A stretch of DNA of 64,000 bases, taken from positions 49,541,948 to 49,605,947 of the forward strand of contig OX638370.1 in assembly GCA_951812925.1 (NCBI GenBank), read 5' to 3'. Under the pieces are notes generated by a model. That model was not told the origin of the DNA and did not search any database. It was given only the letters and a program-made list of their open reading frames with translations. A program made the translations under genes and the position numbers. The DNA comes from Calliopum simillimum. Its lineage: Eukaryota; Arthropoda; Insecta; Diptera; Lauxaniidae. Below, in pieces: positions 1 to 10,567 of the stretch (positions within the stretch are counted from its first letter, which is position 1; each line of letters opens with the position of its first letter).

Positions 1-390
1 TTAAATCGGATTTTAAAGACAAAGATTAGGGTTTTCAAGAACCTTACCAGATTTAATGAATAACTAATGGCAAAAAACGATTTTTTCGGTTTTTAGTTTG
101 GAATATCTCAAAAACTATACACGATAGAGCAATTCTGAGGTCGGATTCGCGTTCAGCATTGCAAAACACATCAAATGTGATTATTTTGATTTTTGTTTAT
201 TGTAGTTAAAAAATATTTTTTTTTTTTTTTATACGGGAATATGCCCCAACTAGAAAAAGAGTTATACCAAAATTTAGTAGAAGTATCACCAGCGAAAATT
301 TTGTAAACATCATTTGAATGATAAGTAAACAGAATCTGGGAAAAAATTTGATGTGCTAAGACGTTTGATTTAAAACGGGTTAAGGCACAA
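1..390. repeat. Dispersed foldback-arm copy, left copy
   Basis: Closely matches 55590-55885 in the same orientation and 52785-53045 in the opposite orientation. Shared landmarks are CACGATAGAGCAATTCTGAG near 120 and AAAACGGGTTAAGGCAC near 375. In the other location the two arms form an inverted pair; here only one arm is present, so this is a solo or window-truncated copy. It contains no credible reading frame. Confidence 0.75.
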
Positions 391-968
391 GGTGGACAAC
401 CAGCATTTAAGGAAAGTGGCTGGTGCTCACCGATCTTAGATAAATGAAAAAGTTAGCATTAACGCCATTAGCGCCATAAGGTATACGTTCAACTGGTTTC
501 ATATGGGGTTCGGACAAAAACCCACGCTCTTCAGTAGGTACGAAGATAAAGGAACGAGTTCTTTAGATAAGCCTCCCAGGGGCTAAAAAGTTTCCTATTG
601 GTGTAAGTATCAAGCATCAAACACCTTGAAGGCCGGAAAAACGCTGTTTATATGTAAATATGTGGACTTAATCGAAAGAATTAATCCCATCTTTGAACCT
701 ATTTGACATAAGTGAATGAAATTTGGTACGTATATGAACAATTGAGTAAATAGCAGCGAATATATATATAATAAGTATATACAGTGTACTGAGCAACAGA
801 TAATCGCAAAAGAAAGTGATAACCAACAACAGCAACAGCCTGCCTCAGGGACAAAAATACAACACAGATCAAAATCGAACTTCAGCTACTTTACAAAGAG
901 TTTCATTTCGCTAAAAAACAAATTTATAGTTTCTCAACATTGTCGGAAACCTCAAAAAATAAAATAAT
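391..968. other. AT-rich stretch, no gene seen
   Basis: No reading frame, RNA gene or clear repeat boundary could be supported. A short ATATATATA run lies near 760. Confidence 0.5.
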
Positions 969-1160
969 TTGCTAAAAATACAAGTAAATATGCTTGAAAA
1001 TAAAATCAACGATTTTGAGCAAAATGAAAGAAGAAGTATGGTGGAAATTATTGGGGTTCCCGCTGCAAACAACGATAATGCTTTTGAATTCGCGGAAAAA
1101 ATGTTTTTGAAAGAACTTGATGTAAATGTAAACAGAGATGATGTTGAAATTGTTTTGTAG
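969..1160 (+). pseudogene. ORF1/FP25K-like coiled-coil fragment (transposon relic)
   Basis: A 63-residue open frame reads ENKINDFEQNERRSMVEIIG and then continues with GVP and an acidic, helical stretch. The pattern of a coiled coil, then E-Q-x-x-R-R-x-x-x-E-I-x-G-V/I-P, is typical of insect ORF1 proteins related to the L1 ORF1 RNA-binding domain and the FP25K-like family. The frame is far shorter than those proteins (200-400 residues) and stops without a C-terminal domain. It is therefore probably a relic of a mobile element. No second reading frame of the element is recognisable nearby. It could also be a chance frame; the motif similarity is by eye only. Confidence 0.35.
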
Positions 1161-1215
1161 TTGAACGGTAGCAGAAGAAGCAAAAAACGAAAGAAGAAAA
1201 AAACCTATTGGTGCT

Positions 1216-3123
1216 CACGGTGGTTCTTAAAAAATTTTAACTTTTTGAAATACCCCCCGCGATTTTTTTCAGGGATAATGTTGGGGGACCCTTCTAGTAT
1301 CTAAATCCGCAAACCGCGAAATCGAACGTCCAGCCGTTTTTTTTTTCGACCTTTTAGTTTTTTTAACGATTTTTGAGTATGTCTCGGTGTGTATATACAT
1401 ATTATGTACACATATATATGTATATACGTACATATATATACTTGTATACGTATATATGTGTAAGATATATGTATGGATATATATATACATACATACATAC
1501 ATACGTATAAAAGGTATCGCTTCCGCACCATTTATTTTTTAAAAAAATCGGTTTTTTCGTATTTAAGAAAAACACAAACAAAAACCGGAAACGAAAGTAG
1601 TCATTCCAGATGTGATTTTTGATGCTTAATCCGATTCCGGTATTAGAATTGCTCCATTACGTCTGGACTTTGAGATATCCTTACATATATGTTTAAAGGA
1701 CACCATTTTTTTTCCTATTTTTGAAGTTATATAACAAGATAAGGTAATATTATGCCGTAAAGTCTGGTATGGCAGTTAATAGCCCTAGTTTTTTTCTTCA
1801 AAACTCAATTAAACCAATAACGATATCTTTTTTTTTGTCGGAGATATCTTTACCTAAAAAGTTAAAAAAGTGCAAAATCACGATTTTTGGCTATATTTGA
1901 GGTTATATACCGTACGGACGAAATTCGTCTGCTCTTCTTTACTAACCGACACATTTAAAACCATTCTTTATCTTCAAAATGAGCTAACAAGTGGTCTCTT
2001 GTAATTGTTTTCTAAAAAGTTATGACTATTTTAAGACGACATGGTGCAGCAATACGAATATAAGAAATACTCATACACTAGACACCCCAGTGAGTTTGCA
2101 CTTCATAATGTAATTTTTAAATGGTCATTACTTTGTGGAAAACAATCACAAGAGAACTCTTGATAGCTTATTTTGAAGATAAAGAATGGTTTTAAATGCT
2201 TTGCTTAGTAAAAAAGAGCAGACGAATTTCGTCCGTACAGTATACAACCTCAAATATAGCCGAAAACCGAGACTTTTCGCTTTAAGTTTCATGGTGTGAT
2301 TTTAAAGTTAACATAACTTTGCAGAGAAATATCGCAGATAAATATTTGATAGCTCAATTTAAAGCCAAAAAAAGTACCAAATGTTTCTGGTACTAGAAAT
2401 TCCCAAAAAAATTTTGTGTGTCCTGCATATAACATCCAATATAGCCAAAAATCGTGTTTTTGCACTTTTTTAACTTTTTAGGCAAAGATATCTCCGCCAA
2501 AAAAAAAGATATCGTTATCGGTTTAATCGAGTTTTCAAGAAAATAACTAGGGCTATTAACTGCCATACCAGATTTTACGGCATAATATTACCTTATCTTG
2601 TTATATAACTTCAAAAATAGGAAAAAAAATGGTGTCCTTTAAATATATATGTAAGGATATCTCAAAGTCCAGACGTAATGGAGCAATTCTAATACCGGAA
2701 TCGGATTAAGCATCAAAAATCACATCTGGAATGACTACTTTCGTTTCCGGTTTTTGTTTGTGTTTTTCTTAAATACGAAAAAACCGATTTTTTTTAAAAA
2801 ATAAATGGTGCGGAAGCGTTACCTTTTATAAGTATGTATGTATGTATGCATACATATATCCATATATATATATTACACATATATACATATACAAGTATAT
2901 ATATGTATGTACGTATATACATATATATGTGTACATAATATGTATATACACACCGAGACATACTCAAAAATCGTTAAAAAACTAAAAGGTCGAAAAAAAA
3001 AACGGCTGGACGTTCGATTTCGCGGTTTGCGGATTTAGATACTAGAAGGGTCCCCCAACATTATCCCTGAAAAAAATCGCGGGTGGTATTTCAAAAAGTT
3101 AAAATTTTTTAAAAACCACCGTG
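1216..3123. mobile_element. Foldback (long inverted repeat) element, CACGGTGG family, copy 1
   Basis: The left arm (1216 to about 1990) and right arm (about 2140 to 3123) are reverse complements over most of their length. The ends are CACGGTGGTTCTTAAAAAAT and its complement ending ACCACCGTG. Just inside each end is a box with GTTGGGGGACCCTTCTAG, then a T(A)/CATA microsatellite (1385-1505 and 2830-2950). There is no transposase frame; the short frames across the microsatellites are Met/Tyr/Ile-rich repeats. Further copies lie at 3184-3913 (right arm only) and 24576-27200. No target duplication is obvious here. Confidence 0.85.
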
Positions 3124-3183
3124 TCTAATCCTTTTTAATTTATTTTGCTGCCATAAACAGTGCTCATTCTTCTTCATATCAAT

Positions 3184-3913
3184 TCTGTTTCTATCGCCAA
3201 AAAAATTGTGTGTGTCCTGCATATAACATCCAATATAGCCAAAAATCGTGTTTTTGCACTTTTTTAACTTTATAGGTAAAGATACCTCCGACAAAAATAA
3301 AGATATCGTTATCGGTTTGATTGAGTTTTCAAAAAAAAAAACTAGGGCTATTAACTGTCATACCAGATTTTACGGCATAATATTACCTTATCTTGCTATA
3401 TAACTTCAAAAATAGGAAAAAAAATGGTGTCCTTTAAACATTTATGTAAGGATATCTCAAAGTCCAGAAGTAATAGAGCAGTTCTAAGACCGGATTCGGA
3501 TTAAGCATCAAAAATTACATCTGGAGTGACTATTGCTGTATCCGGTTTTTGTTTGTGTTTTTTTATATACGAAAAAACCGATTTTTTTTTTAAATAAATG
3601 GTGCGGAAACGATACCTTTTATATGTATGTATGTATGTATGCATATACATATACATATATATATATTACACATATATACATTTACAAGTATATATATGTA
3701 CGTACATACATATATATGTGTACATAATATGTATATAAATCCGAGACATTCTCAAAAATCGTTAAAAAAACTAAAATGTCGAAAAAAAAAACGGCTGGAC
3801 GTTCGATTTCGCGGTTCCCGGATTCTGATACTCGAAGGGTCCCCCAACACTATCCCCGAAAAAAATCGCGGGTGGTATTTCAAGAAGTTTAAATTTTTTA
3901 AAAACCACCGTGT
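3184..3913. repeat. Right-arm copy of the CACGGTGG foldback element
   Basis: Repeats 2395-3123 in the same orientation, from TGTGTGTCCTGCATATAACA to the terminal ACCACCGTG, including the microsatellite and the GGGTCCCCCAACA box. The left arm is missing. It sits directly beside copy 1, which suggests a local duplication or a truncated second insertion. Confidence 0.8.
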
Positions 3914-3977
3914 AGACGTACAAGTATTTATGGTTAAAAAATGGTAAAATTTTAATGAGAAAAGTGGAAAACGATGG

Positions 3978-4291
3978 TGTTAGGTCTCCGCATAATATAT
4001 TTGCATTCTTTTATTTCTTTTCAATATTTTATAAAGCATATCGATACTTCATTATTTCTAAATGTTAAAATTACTCATCTCAAAGACTTTAACTGTAAAT
4101 TTCCAATACATAAGAATTTTTTGTACTCAAACTTCCAACATTCTCTAATTTGTAATTCAAGGTCAACAATTTTGAATGTAATTTTTAAGACAATAAAGTC
4201 AGTTTGATTTTTTCACTCGCGCGGTAAGCACGATCCCCCAAAACTCTCGTCTTTTTTTTGGACTTAGCAGAAAAACGCTTCTGCATTAACA
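3978..4291 (+). repeat. 5' LTR of the Bel/Pao element
   Basis: Begins TGTTAGGTCTCCG and ends GCATTAACA. It contains AATAAAGTCAGTTTG near 4190, a plausible polyadenylation region, and the CACTCGCGCGGTAAGC motif. It is identical by eye to the 3' LTR. Confidence 0.95.
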
Positions 4292-4294
4292 TTT

Positions 4295-4312
4295 TGGCGC
4301 CCAACGTGGGGC
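4295..4312 (+). other. Primer-binding site of the Bel/Pao element
   Basis: TGGCGCCCAACGTGGGGC starts three bases after the 5' LTR. The initial TGG complements the CCA tail of a tRNA, and the position fits a minus-strand priming site. I do not assign the tRNA. Confidence 0.8.
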
Positions 4313-5097
4313 ATGATTGTGCTTAACTCGTTTAAATAAATAATAAATTTATTAAATTTAAAAAAAAAAATTTTAAATTTGTGCGTGAAATTTAACAAAA
4401 ATCATAAAATTTGTGCGTCGCGAAATTTCTTCGCAGTTGCAGTGGCATTCATATACGACGCTGCTTGCGCATCCGTTGTTCGGGTCAAATTTCACTCGTC
4501 TTGTGCGTCGTGTATTAAACGCGTCGTCGATCATTTTTTTGCAAAATTTTCGCTGCCTGCACATAAGTTTCACGCAATCGTCCCGCAGTTTATAACGTCA
4601 GTTGACATTCATCTCCGAGCGCCGTTTACTAAACGCGTCGCTGTTCTTTTGTTGTAAATTTTTGCTGCTTGCACACTTGCCCATCAGTTGCTTGCAATCG
4701 TTTCGCAGTTCTCACGTCGGCTGAGACACTCACCATCTCTTGTTCTTGATCATCATCGTTGGCTTCGTTTGAACCAGCAAATCTGAGCAGCGCAGCTGTC
4801 ATCGTCGTCTCAAGAATTTCTTTTCGTCGAAGCATACGCACACACATAAACGCATTTCACTCAATGTTTTTTCGTTGCGTTTGCTTTCTTGCGTTTGTAT
4901 TTTTGCATTTGCGTTTGCTTCAAATCAACATCAGTGAGTGAAATTTAATTTCTTCTCACTTCGCTCTTTGTGCTTTTCCATCAAAAGCAATCGCATTATT
5001 TTTGCACATATTTTCGCGTGTTGCGCTACACTTGGTCGGAAATCGCATTAGTTTGTCTCATCGTTGGAAATCGCTGCAAAATAATTCGATTTTCAGT
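4313..5097 (+). other. Bel/Pao leader (5' untranslated region)
   Basis: About 0.8 kb between the primer-binding site and the gag start. It is less AT-rich than its surroundings and carries repeated TTTGTGCGTCG-type and CGCAGTTG-type phrases. Open frames here lack domain similarity and are treated as chance. Confidence 0.6.
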
Positions 5098-6138
5098 ATG
5101 TCGCTGGAGGAACTTCAATTACAGCGAAAAAATGTAATCAACAGCATTACTCGCATTAAAGAAAGCATGGAAGGCGAAGCAAAATCAATTACTTCAGCGG
5201 AAGTAAAGTGCCGTTCAAAACTTTTTGAATTTTATTCCAAGGAGATTTTTAGTCTTCAAACTAAAATTGAAAAATTAGATACTGAAGATCAGAGGCGACC
5301 TGCCATTGAGGAGCTTTATGTCGCCACGGAAATAATCATTCAAACCCATTTGAATAGCAGTTTACACAACTCAACAGTCGCTGATCCGTCTTGTTTAATG
5401 GGTTCATCACATTACAAGTTGCCGAAACTAAAATTACCATCATTCAGTGGACAATATTCTGAATTTAAAAACTTTTTAAGTTCATTTCAGCAATTGATTG
5501 ATGGTGAAGCCAGCTTAACCAATCTCGAAAAATTCAACCACCTAATCAACTGCCTTCAGGGACAAGCGCTTGAAACTGTGAAAGCTTTTCAAGTCACTCA
5601 TGAAAACTATCCCAAGGCGTTGGCTAGATTGAAGGCGAGGTACGACAACAGTACATTAATCTTTTTGGAAAACATTGCTTCACTTTTCGAACTACCATCG
5701 GTACGAAAATCAAATGCTAACCATCTTCGTAGCTTGGTTGACAATGCTTCAGCGTTATATGATTCATTGCTGTCCTTGGGAACGGAAAAAGAAATATCTC
5801 AAGCAATGCTCATCTATCTTGTTATAGATAAAGTCGACGTTCAAACAAAGGAAAAATGGAACGAGTCACTCGACTTTAAAAAGCTGCCAACATGGTCCAC
5901 TTGTGCTGAACTTCTTGAGAGACATTCTCAATACTTAGGATCAATCCAAACTCATGATCATACTTCTGAACCCAGTAGCAGTGACAAATCGTCAAAAAAT
6001 AAAAATAAAAAGCAAGGGTACACATTTGCACAAAGTCAATTTGCCAATTATGTTCTAGTAGCGATCACAAACTCGGCTACTGCTCACAGTTTAAGGCTAT
6101 GGATCCTGTTCAACGGCACGAAACTGCAAAGAAACTAA
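5098..6138 (+). pseudogene. Bel/Pao gag protein (DUF1759-type), frame broken near 6000
   Basis: The frame is already open at 5002. I prefer the start at 5098 because MSLEELQLQRK begins the usual helical N-terminus of this family. A central domain running from KLPKLKLPSFSGQYSEFKNF through LARLKARYDN is the gag domain (DUF1759-like) typical of insect Bel/Pao elements. At the A-rich run 5993-6011 the authentic sequence moves into the -1 frame, where the zinc knuckles lie. The residues read here after about 6012 are therefore probably out of frame. Gag would coat the element RNA in cytoplasmic particles. Bel/Pao usually uses one continuous frame, so an indel is more likely than programmed frameshifting. 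Confidence 0.85.
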
Positions 6139-8333
6139 ACCTTTGCATTAACTGCCTCGGCAAAGGTCATCAACTGTCAAAATGTCCGCCACCATTTAAA
6201 TGCAAAACTTGTTCTCAGAAGCATCACAGTCTTTTGCATCGACATCAACAATCTTCATCGAACACGTCGCCTGGATTATCATCAGCTGCTACAGAATTTA
6301 CACCAAATGGTGCTGCAGTTCATACTCATTTGGAAGGATCTTCACTTGATCACATCATTTTAGCTACTGCAATGGTTTTAGTACGAGACGCTGGTGGTGG
6401 CTATAAACTAGGAAGAGCGTTGCTAGACTCGTGCTCTCAGGTAAATTTTATTACCGACGAATTTTCACAATGTTTGCGTTTACCCCGTAGAAAACAAAAC
6501 ATGGAAATTCATGGCATTGGAAATTCATCAACGAATATAAAGTACAGCGCATCGACTACGATCAAATCTCGCAACACTGGGCTTCAACTCCCACTATCAT
6601 TTTGCATCACTTTGCACATCGCATACCAACCAGAAGCTGAAATTGAAGTATCATCGTGGAAGCTTCCTTCTAACATTGAACTCGCTGATGAAAATTTCTT
6701 TATATCTCGACGAATCGACCTACTCTTAGGGACGGAGAGCTTCTTCGATATTCTTGCTGTTGGCCAAATTAAGCTTGGACCAAATTTGCCTACTTTGCAA
6801 AAAACGCTGCTGGGATGGGTTGTATCTGGACGATATAAGATGCACCCCACCACTTCGTCTTCAATTTGTCTACTTTCAACTGAAGAATCTATCGATGAAA
6901 AGTTGGAACATTTGTGGAAACTCGACGATGTTTCACCCCCCGTAGAAGTCAGGACTTGTGAGCAGAAAAGTTGTGAGCTTGTGTTCATGGAAACCGTTTC
7001 TAGTGATTCAACTGGCAGGGTCATGGTCCGGCTGCCATTTAAGGATAACCCCGATCGCCTCGGAACATCATATCCTACAGCGATGAAAAGGTTTTTAGCA
7101 CAAGAGCGTCGATTATCCCGAGCGCCTGATTTAAAAGATCAGTATGTTGCATTTTTAGCTGAGTATGAGAAGCTGGGGCATATGAGCGTTGTGACAAATC
7201 CAAATTTAGATGAGCCTCATTTTTATGTCCCACACCACTGCGTCCATAGACCATCTAGTACCTCGACGAAGCTACGCGTCGTGTTTGACGCATCGTGCCG
7301 AACAAGTTCGCAGCTGTCACTCAACGACTTACTAATGGTGGGTCCTACGATACAACCGGAATTATTCATGCTGCTACTTCGCTTTCGTCTCTTCAGATAC
7401 GCCATAACTGCAGACATCGTAAAAATGTACCGGCAAGTGCTTGTAGCTCCAGAAGATCGTCGTTTCCAATATATTTTGTGGAGAACATCACCAGAAGAAA
7501 ACATACGCACTTATGCATTGAACACCGTTACATATGGAACAGCAGCTGCTCCTTATCTTGCAGTGCGGAGCCTTAGCTATGTGGCAGAACAGTATTTGCA
7601 GCAGTTTCCTCTAGGAGCAGAAGTCATCAAATCATCGTTCTACGTCGATGACCTATTGTGTGGCGCTGACACTCTGAAGCAACTTTCTCGCATAAAGCAT
7701 GAGGTAACTGAAGTTTTGAAAAAAGTGTGTTTTCAACTCGATAAATGGCACTCCAACCATAGTCAATTCATGGATGATAAAACCACAAAAAATCTTAACA
7801 TTGAAAATGGCTCTATAACTAGCGCGTTAGGTATCAAATGGGACCAAAAGCGAGACACATTTTTATTCTCATTTGAACCAAAGCAAATCAGCAATGGCCA
7901 CGTTACAAAAAGAACAATACTTTCCATCGCATCGTCTCTATTCGATCCACTAGGACTTGTTGCTCCGCTAATTATTACTGCAAAAATTATTCTTCAAGAA
8001 TTGTGGCTGCTTAAATTAGCATGGGATGAGTCAGTGCCTCAAAACCTGCACTTGGCTTGGCAAAATCTTCTACAAGGTTTATCAGAGCTTCCTTCGCTCA
8101 CAGTTCCAAGACACTGCCTTGCACCTAACTTCAAATCATTGCAGCTTCACGGATTTTGCGACTCTTCCATTCGAGCTTATGGTTCCTGCATCTACGCTCG
8201 CACTGAAGACGAAGATGGCAATATTTCCGTGCACTTGCTCACGGCCAAGTCTAGAGTGGCACCCACTAAGAAGCAATCTTTGCCAAAATTGGAGCTATGT
8301 GGCGCACTACTGCTTGCTCGGCTCTACGCTTAA
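6009..8333 (+). pseudogene. Bel/Pao pol, part 1: zinc knuckles, protease, reverse transcriptase, RNase H start
   Basis: This frame opens after a TAA at 6006. Three zinc-binding units come first: CQLCSSSDHKLGYC, CINCLGKGHQLSKC and CKTCSQKHHSLLH. The aspartic protease region follows, with ALLDSCSQVNFIT as the active-site segment (6417-6460). Reverse transcriptase is seen in KLRVVFDASC, DIVKMYRQV and the catalytic FYVDDL (about 7640). A Pao connection segment ending SSLFDPLGLVAPLI follows. RNase H begins at LHGFCDSSIRAYGSC and is cut at a TAA codon (8331-8333). The same frame continues without shift after the TAA, so this is a single nonsense change rather than a natural terminus. The frame offset to gag is -1. 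Confidence 0.92.
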
Positions 8334-9283
8334 GTCAAAGGTTTGTTCAATTGCACTAATAATAACGTTTTTCTTTGGACTGATTCAAAGATTGTGATCC
8401 ATTGGTTGAAACAACATTCTGCCACTCTTTCTGCATTTGTTGGCAACAGAGTTTCGGAGGTTCAAGATCTCACTACAGGCGTACAATGGAGGCACGTGCC
8501 AACGAATGCTAATCCAGCTGATGTGGTCTCAAGAGGTTGCACTGTAAAAGAACTTCAAAACTCAATATGGTTCACTGGCCCATCGTTCTTAGCGGCTAGT
8601 CATGATAAGTGGCCAACTGGTGGATGTGTAATTCTCGACTTGGAAGAAATCAATAAAGAAAAACGCAAGTCTGCATTTTTTATTGCCAACGAGGAAAATT
8701 ATTTTCTTAATGCACTTGAGAAATACAGTTCACACACCTTTTGCTTGCGTGCCGTCGCTTGGATGCTACGCTTCTCTCGAAAGATGAAGAACATTCAAAT
8801 GGATAATTTTGAGCTGATTTCCATCACTTCTGATGAACTTCAAAATGCATTTTGGTGCATTGCTTGGAACCTGCAGCAACAACATTTCGCTGAAGACATC
8901 AGTTTGCTGAAAAGTAATAAGACGACACGTGGTGCTCTCAAGTGTTTAAATCCGTTCCTTGAGTGTACTGAGGGTTACAGTCTTCTTAAGATTGGAGGCC
9001 GGCTTGAACTAGCAGATCTTTCGGAGAGCCGCAAGCACCCTATATTATTGCCGAGTAAATCTTCGTTCGTGCTGCGTTACCATGCTGGTGCTAAAGCACT
9101 GGTTGCACTTATTCGCTTGGAGTGTTGGGTTATCAACGCCAGAGAGGTCGCCCGTCGCGTTGTAAGGTCGTGTGTTCACTGCGTGCGCTATAAACCGTAT
9201 CACGTATCAGAGTCGTAGACGTTCAGACAGCGAGAGGTGTTATCCGGCGTCCTATTACTAAGCTCGCTTTGCTGCCTGTTTAA
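8334..9283 (+). pseudogene. Bel/Pao pol, part 2: RNase H end, integrase zinc finger and tail; core deleted
   Basis: Continues in the frame of part 1 after the TAA: FLWTDSKIVIHWLKQ and WRHVPTNANPADVVSRG complete RNase H and its tether. The integrase N-terminal zinc finger follows, with HPILLPSKSS and CVHCVRYKP. The frame stops at 9216-9218. Directly downstream, in another frame, 9212-9283 reads VVDVQTARGVIRRPITKLAL, the normal extreme C-terminus of Bel/Pao integrases, ending at TAA 9281-9283. The catalytic DDE core that should lie between them is missing, roughly 0.8-1 kb judging from family length. The element therefore depends on integrase supplied by relatives. Confidence 0.88.
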
Positions 9284-9293
9284 AAATTCTTTT

Positions 9294-9307
9294 CAACGGG
9301 GCCGGGA
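9294..9307 (+). other. Polypurine tract of the Bel/Pao element
   Basis: CAACGGGGCCGGGA abuts the 3' LTR, the expected site of plus-strand priming. It is interrupted by CC, as is common in Bel/Pao elements. Confidence 0.65.
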
Positions 9308-9621
9308 TGTTAGGTCTCCGCATAATATATTTGCATTCTTTTATTTCTTTTCAATATTTTATAAAGCATATCGATACTTCATTATTTCTAAATGTTAAAA
9401 TTACTCATCTCAAAGACTTTAACTGTAAATTTCCAATACATAAGAATTTTTTGTACTCAAACTTCCAACATTCTCTAATTTGTAATTCAAGGTCAACAAT
9501 TTTGAATGTAATTTTTAAGACAATAAAGTCAGTTTGATTTTTTCACTCGCGCGGTAAGCACGATCCCCCAAAACTCTCGTCTTTTTTTTGGACTTAGCAG
9601 AAAAACGCTTCTGCATTAACA
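9308..9621 (+). repeat. 3' LTR of the Bel/Pao element
   Basis: 314 bp, identical by eye to 3978-4291, followed at once by the GATGG target duplication (9622-9626). Confidence 0.95.
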
Positions 9622-9626
9622 GATGG

Positions 9627-10221
9627 GGATGTGATAATAAGAATTTCTGATGATCTTTTCAAACTAAAATTTTTTATTTTTTATCTAAATGAATTTTTTT
9701 GAATTAAACGAATTCACAAACGTTTCCACCATTGACCACATTAGCATGAAATTCTGATTTATAAACAATTTTATTCCCAGATTAAATTTTAAGCTGCCTT
9801 CGAGCAGGTTTAAAGCTAGTTAAGCGCCGGTTTAAATTTTTTGACGTGATGCGAATATTGTCAAAAAATCAAAACAAAATTAATTTTTCGATTTATCCAC
9901 ACAAAAATAAATTCAATTTCAAAAATAAAAAATACATATTTAAGATTGATATCGGATCACGTTTTTAAAGTGCATTAAGAGTATAAAGGCTATTATTGTG
10001 ATCAATTTTTTTAAAAAATTAAAACAATGATTGTTGTTTTTAATTTTTTGTTTTTTTATTAATTTTTAAAAAATTTATTTATATTTAAAAATTAATAAAA
10101 ATTGCCGACGTTTCGTTTAAAAAATATAATTTATGAAAAACAAAATCAACAAAACAAAACTACTATCAATTTTAATTTTACAAATTGATATTCTGGATGT
10201 GCTTCCAATACATATGTATAT
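9627..10221. other. AT-rich stretch, no gene seen
   Basis: Noncoding filler between the retrotransposon and the DJ-1-like pseudogene, with poly-A/T tracts near 10000-10090. No promoter or RNA gene could be supported. Confidence 0.5.
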
Positions 10222-10567
10222 ATGTCGAAAACGGCACTACTTGCGTTGACCGCAGGGGCCGAAGAAATGGACGCAGTGATTGCAGCGGATGTACTGCGAC
10301 GAGGTGCTGTGAATGGTATTGTTGAAGGATAGTTATCAAATGATTCAGAGGTGTGAAAATCAAGCCTGATGCAACCGTAGAAGCTGTCAAGTGCAATCAA
10401 TATGATGCTGTTATTTTACCCGGCAGTTTGGCAGCCACTTATCCGAAGGACGCATCATTGCAGCAATTTTTTCTGCCCCTACAGCACTTTTGCGATGAAA
10501 ACGCCGAGGGCAAAAACTTGATTTCTCATACTGCACATAGAAATGTACATGCATTCAACATGAAAAA
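10222..10567 (+). pseudogene. dj-1beta-like: DJ-1/PARK7-like pseudogene, N-terminal half only
   Basis: From ATG 10222 the frame reads MSKTALLALTAGAEEMDAVI and then AADVLRRG. This matches the N-terminus of the DJ-1/PARK7 glyoxalase/deglycase family, including the conserved GAEEME/D box. A stop follows at 10330-10332. The homology resumes in a shifted frame at about 10346 (GVKIKPDATVEAVK, then YDAVILPGSLAAT, the strand before the nucleophile elbow). Sequence similar to DJ-1 runs to about 10530. The active-site cysteine region would follow but is replaced by the TCCCGATC element beginning at 10568. The frameshift, the missing catalytic Cys and the absence of splice-like breaks suggest a degraded, perhaps processed, copy. 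Function is lost. Confidence 0.75.

Larger units (their letters stand above)
3978..9621 (+). mobile_element. Bel/Pao LTR retrotransposon, complete ends, defective coding region
   Basis: A 5.64-kb element bounded by two 314-bp LTRs that I could not tell apart base by base, starting TGTTAGG and ending TTAACA. The 5-bp target duplication GATGG is at 3973-3977 and 9622-9626. Inside, in order, are a primer-binding site, a long leader, gag, protease, reverse transcriptase, RNase H, an integrase zinc finger, a short integrase tail and a polypurine tract. Order and sequence match the Bel/Pao superfamily. Identical LTRs point to recent insertion, yet the gag-pol frame is broken, RNase H has a stop codon and the integrase core is absent. 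The copy cannot be autonomous. Confidence 0.95.

Noticed and set aside
1269..1531. Two overlapping minus-strand frames of 76-77 residues
   Set aside because: They translate the TATA/CATA microsatellite of a foldback arm (Tyr/Ile/Met/His repeats), and the mirror copy at 2838-3038 gives the same peptide.
3974..4207. A 77-residue frame, repeated as 76 residues at 9307-9537
   Set aside because: It lies within the LTRs of the Bel/Pao element and is present twice only because the LTRs are identical.
6012..6138. C-terminal end of the open gag frame
   Set aside because: The zinc-knuckle sequence in the -1 frame shows that the real product leaves this frame; the last 40 residues are a shadow.
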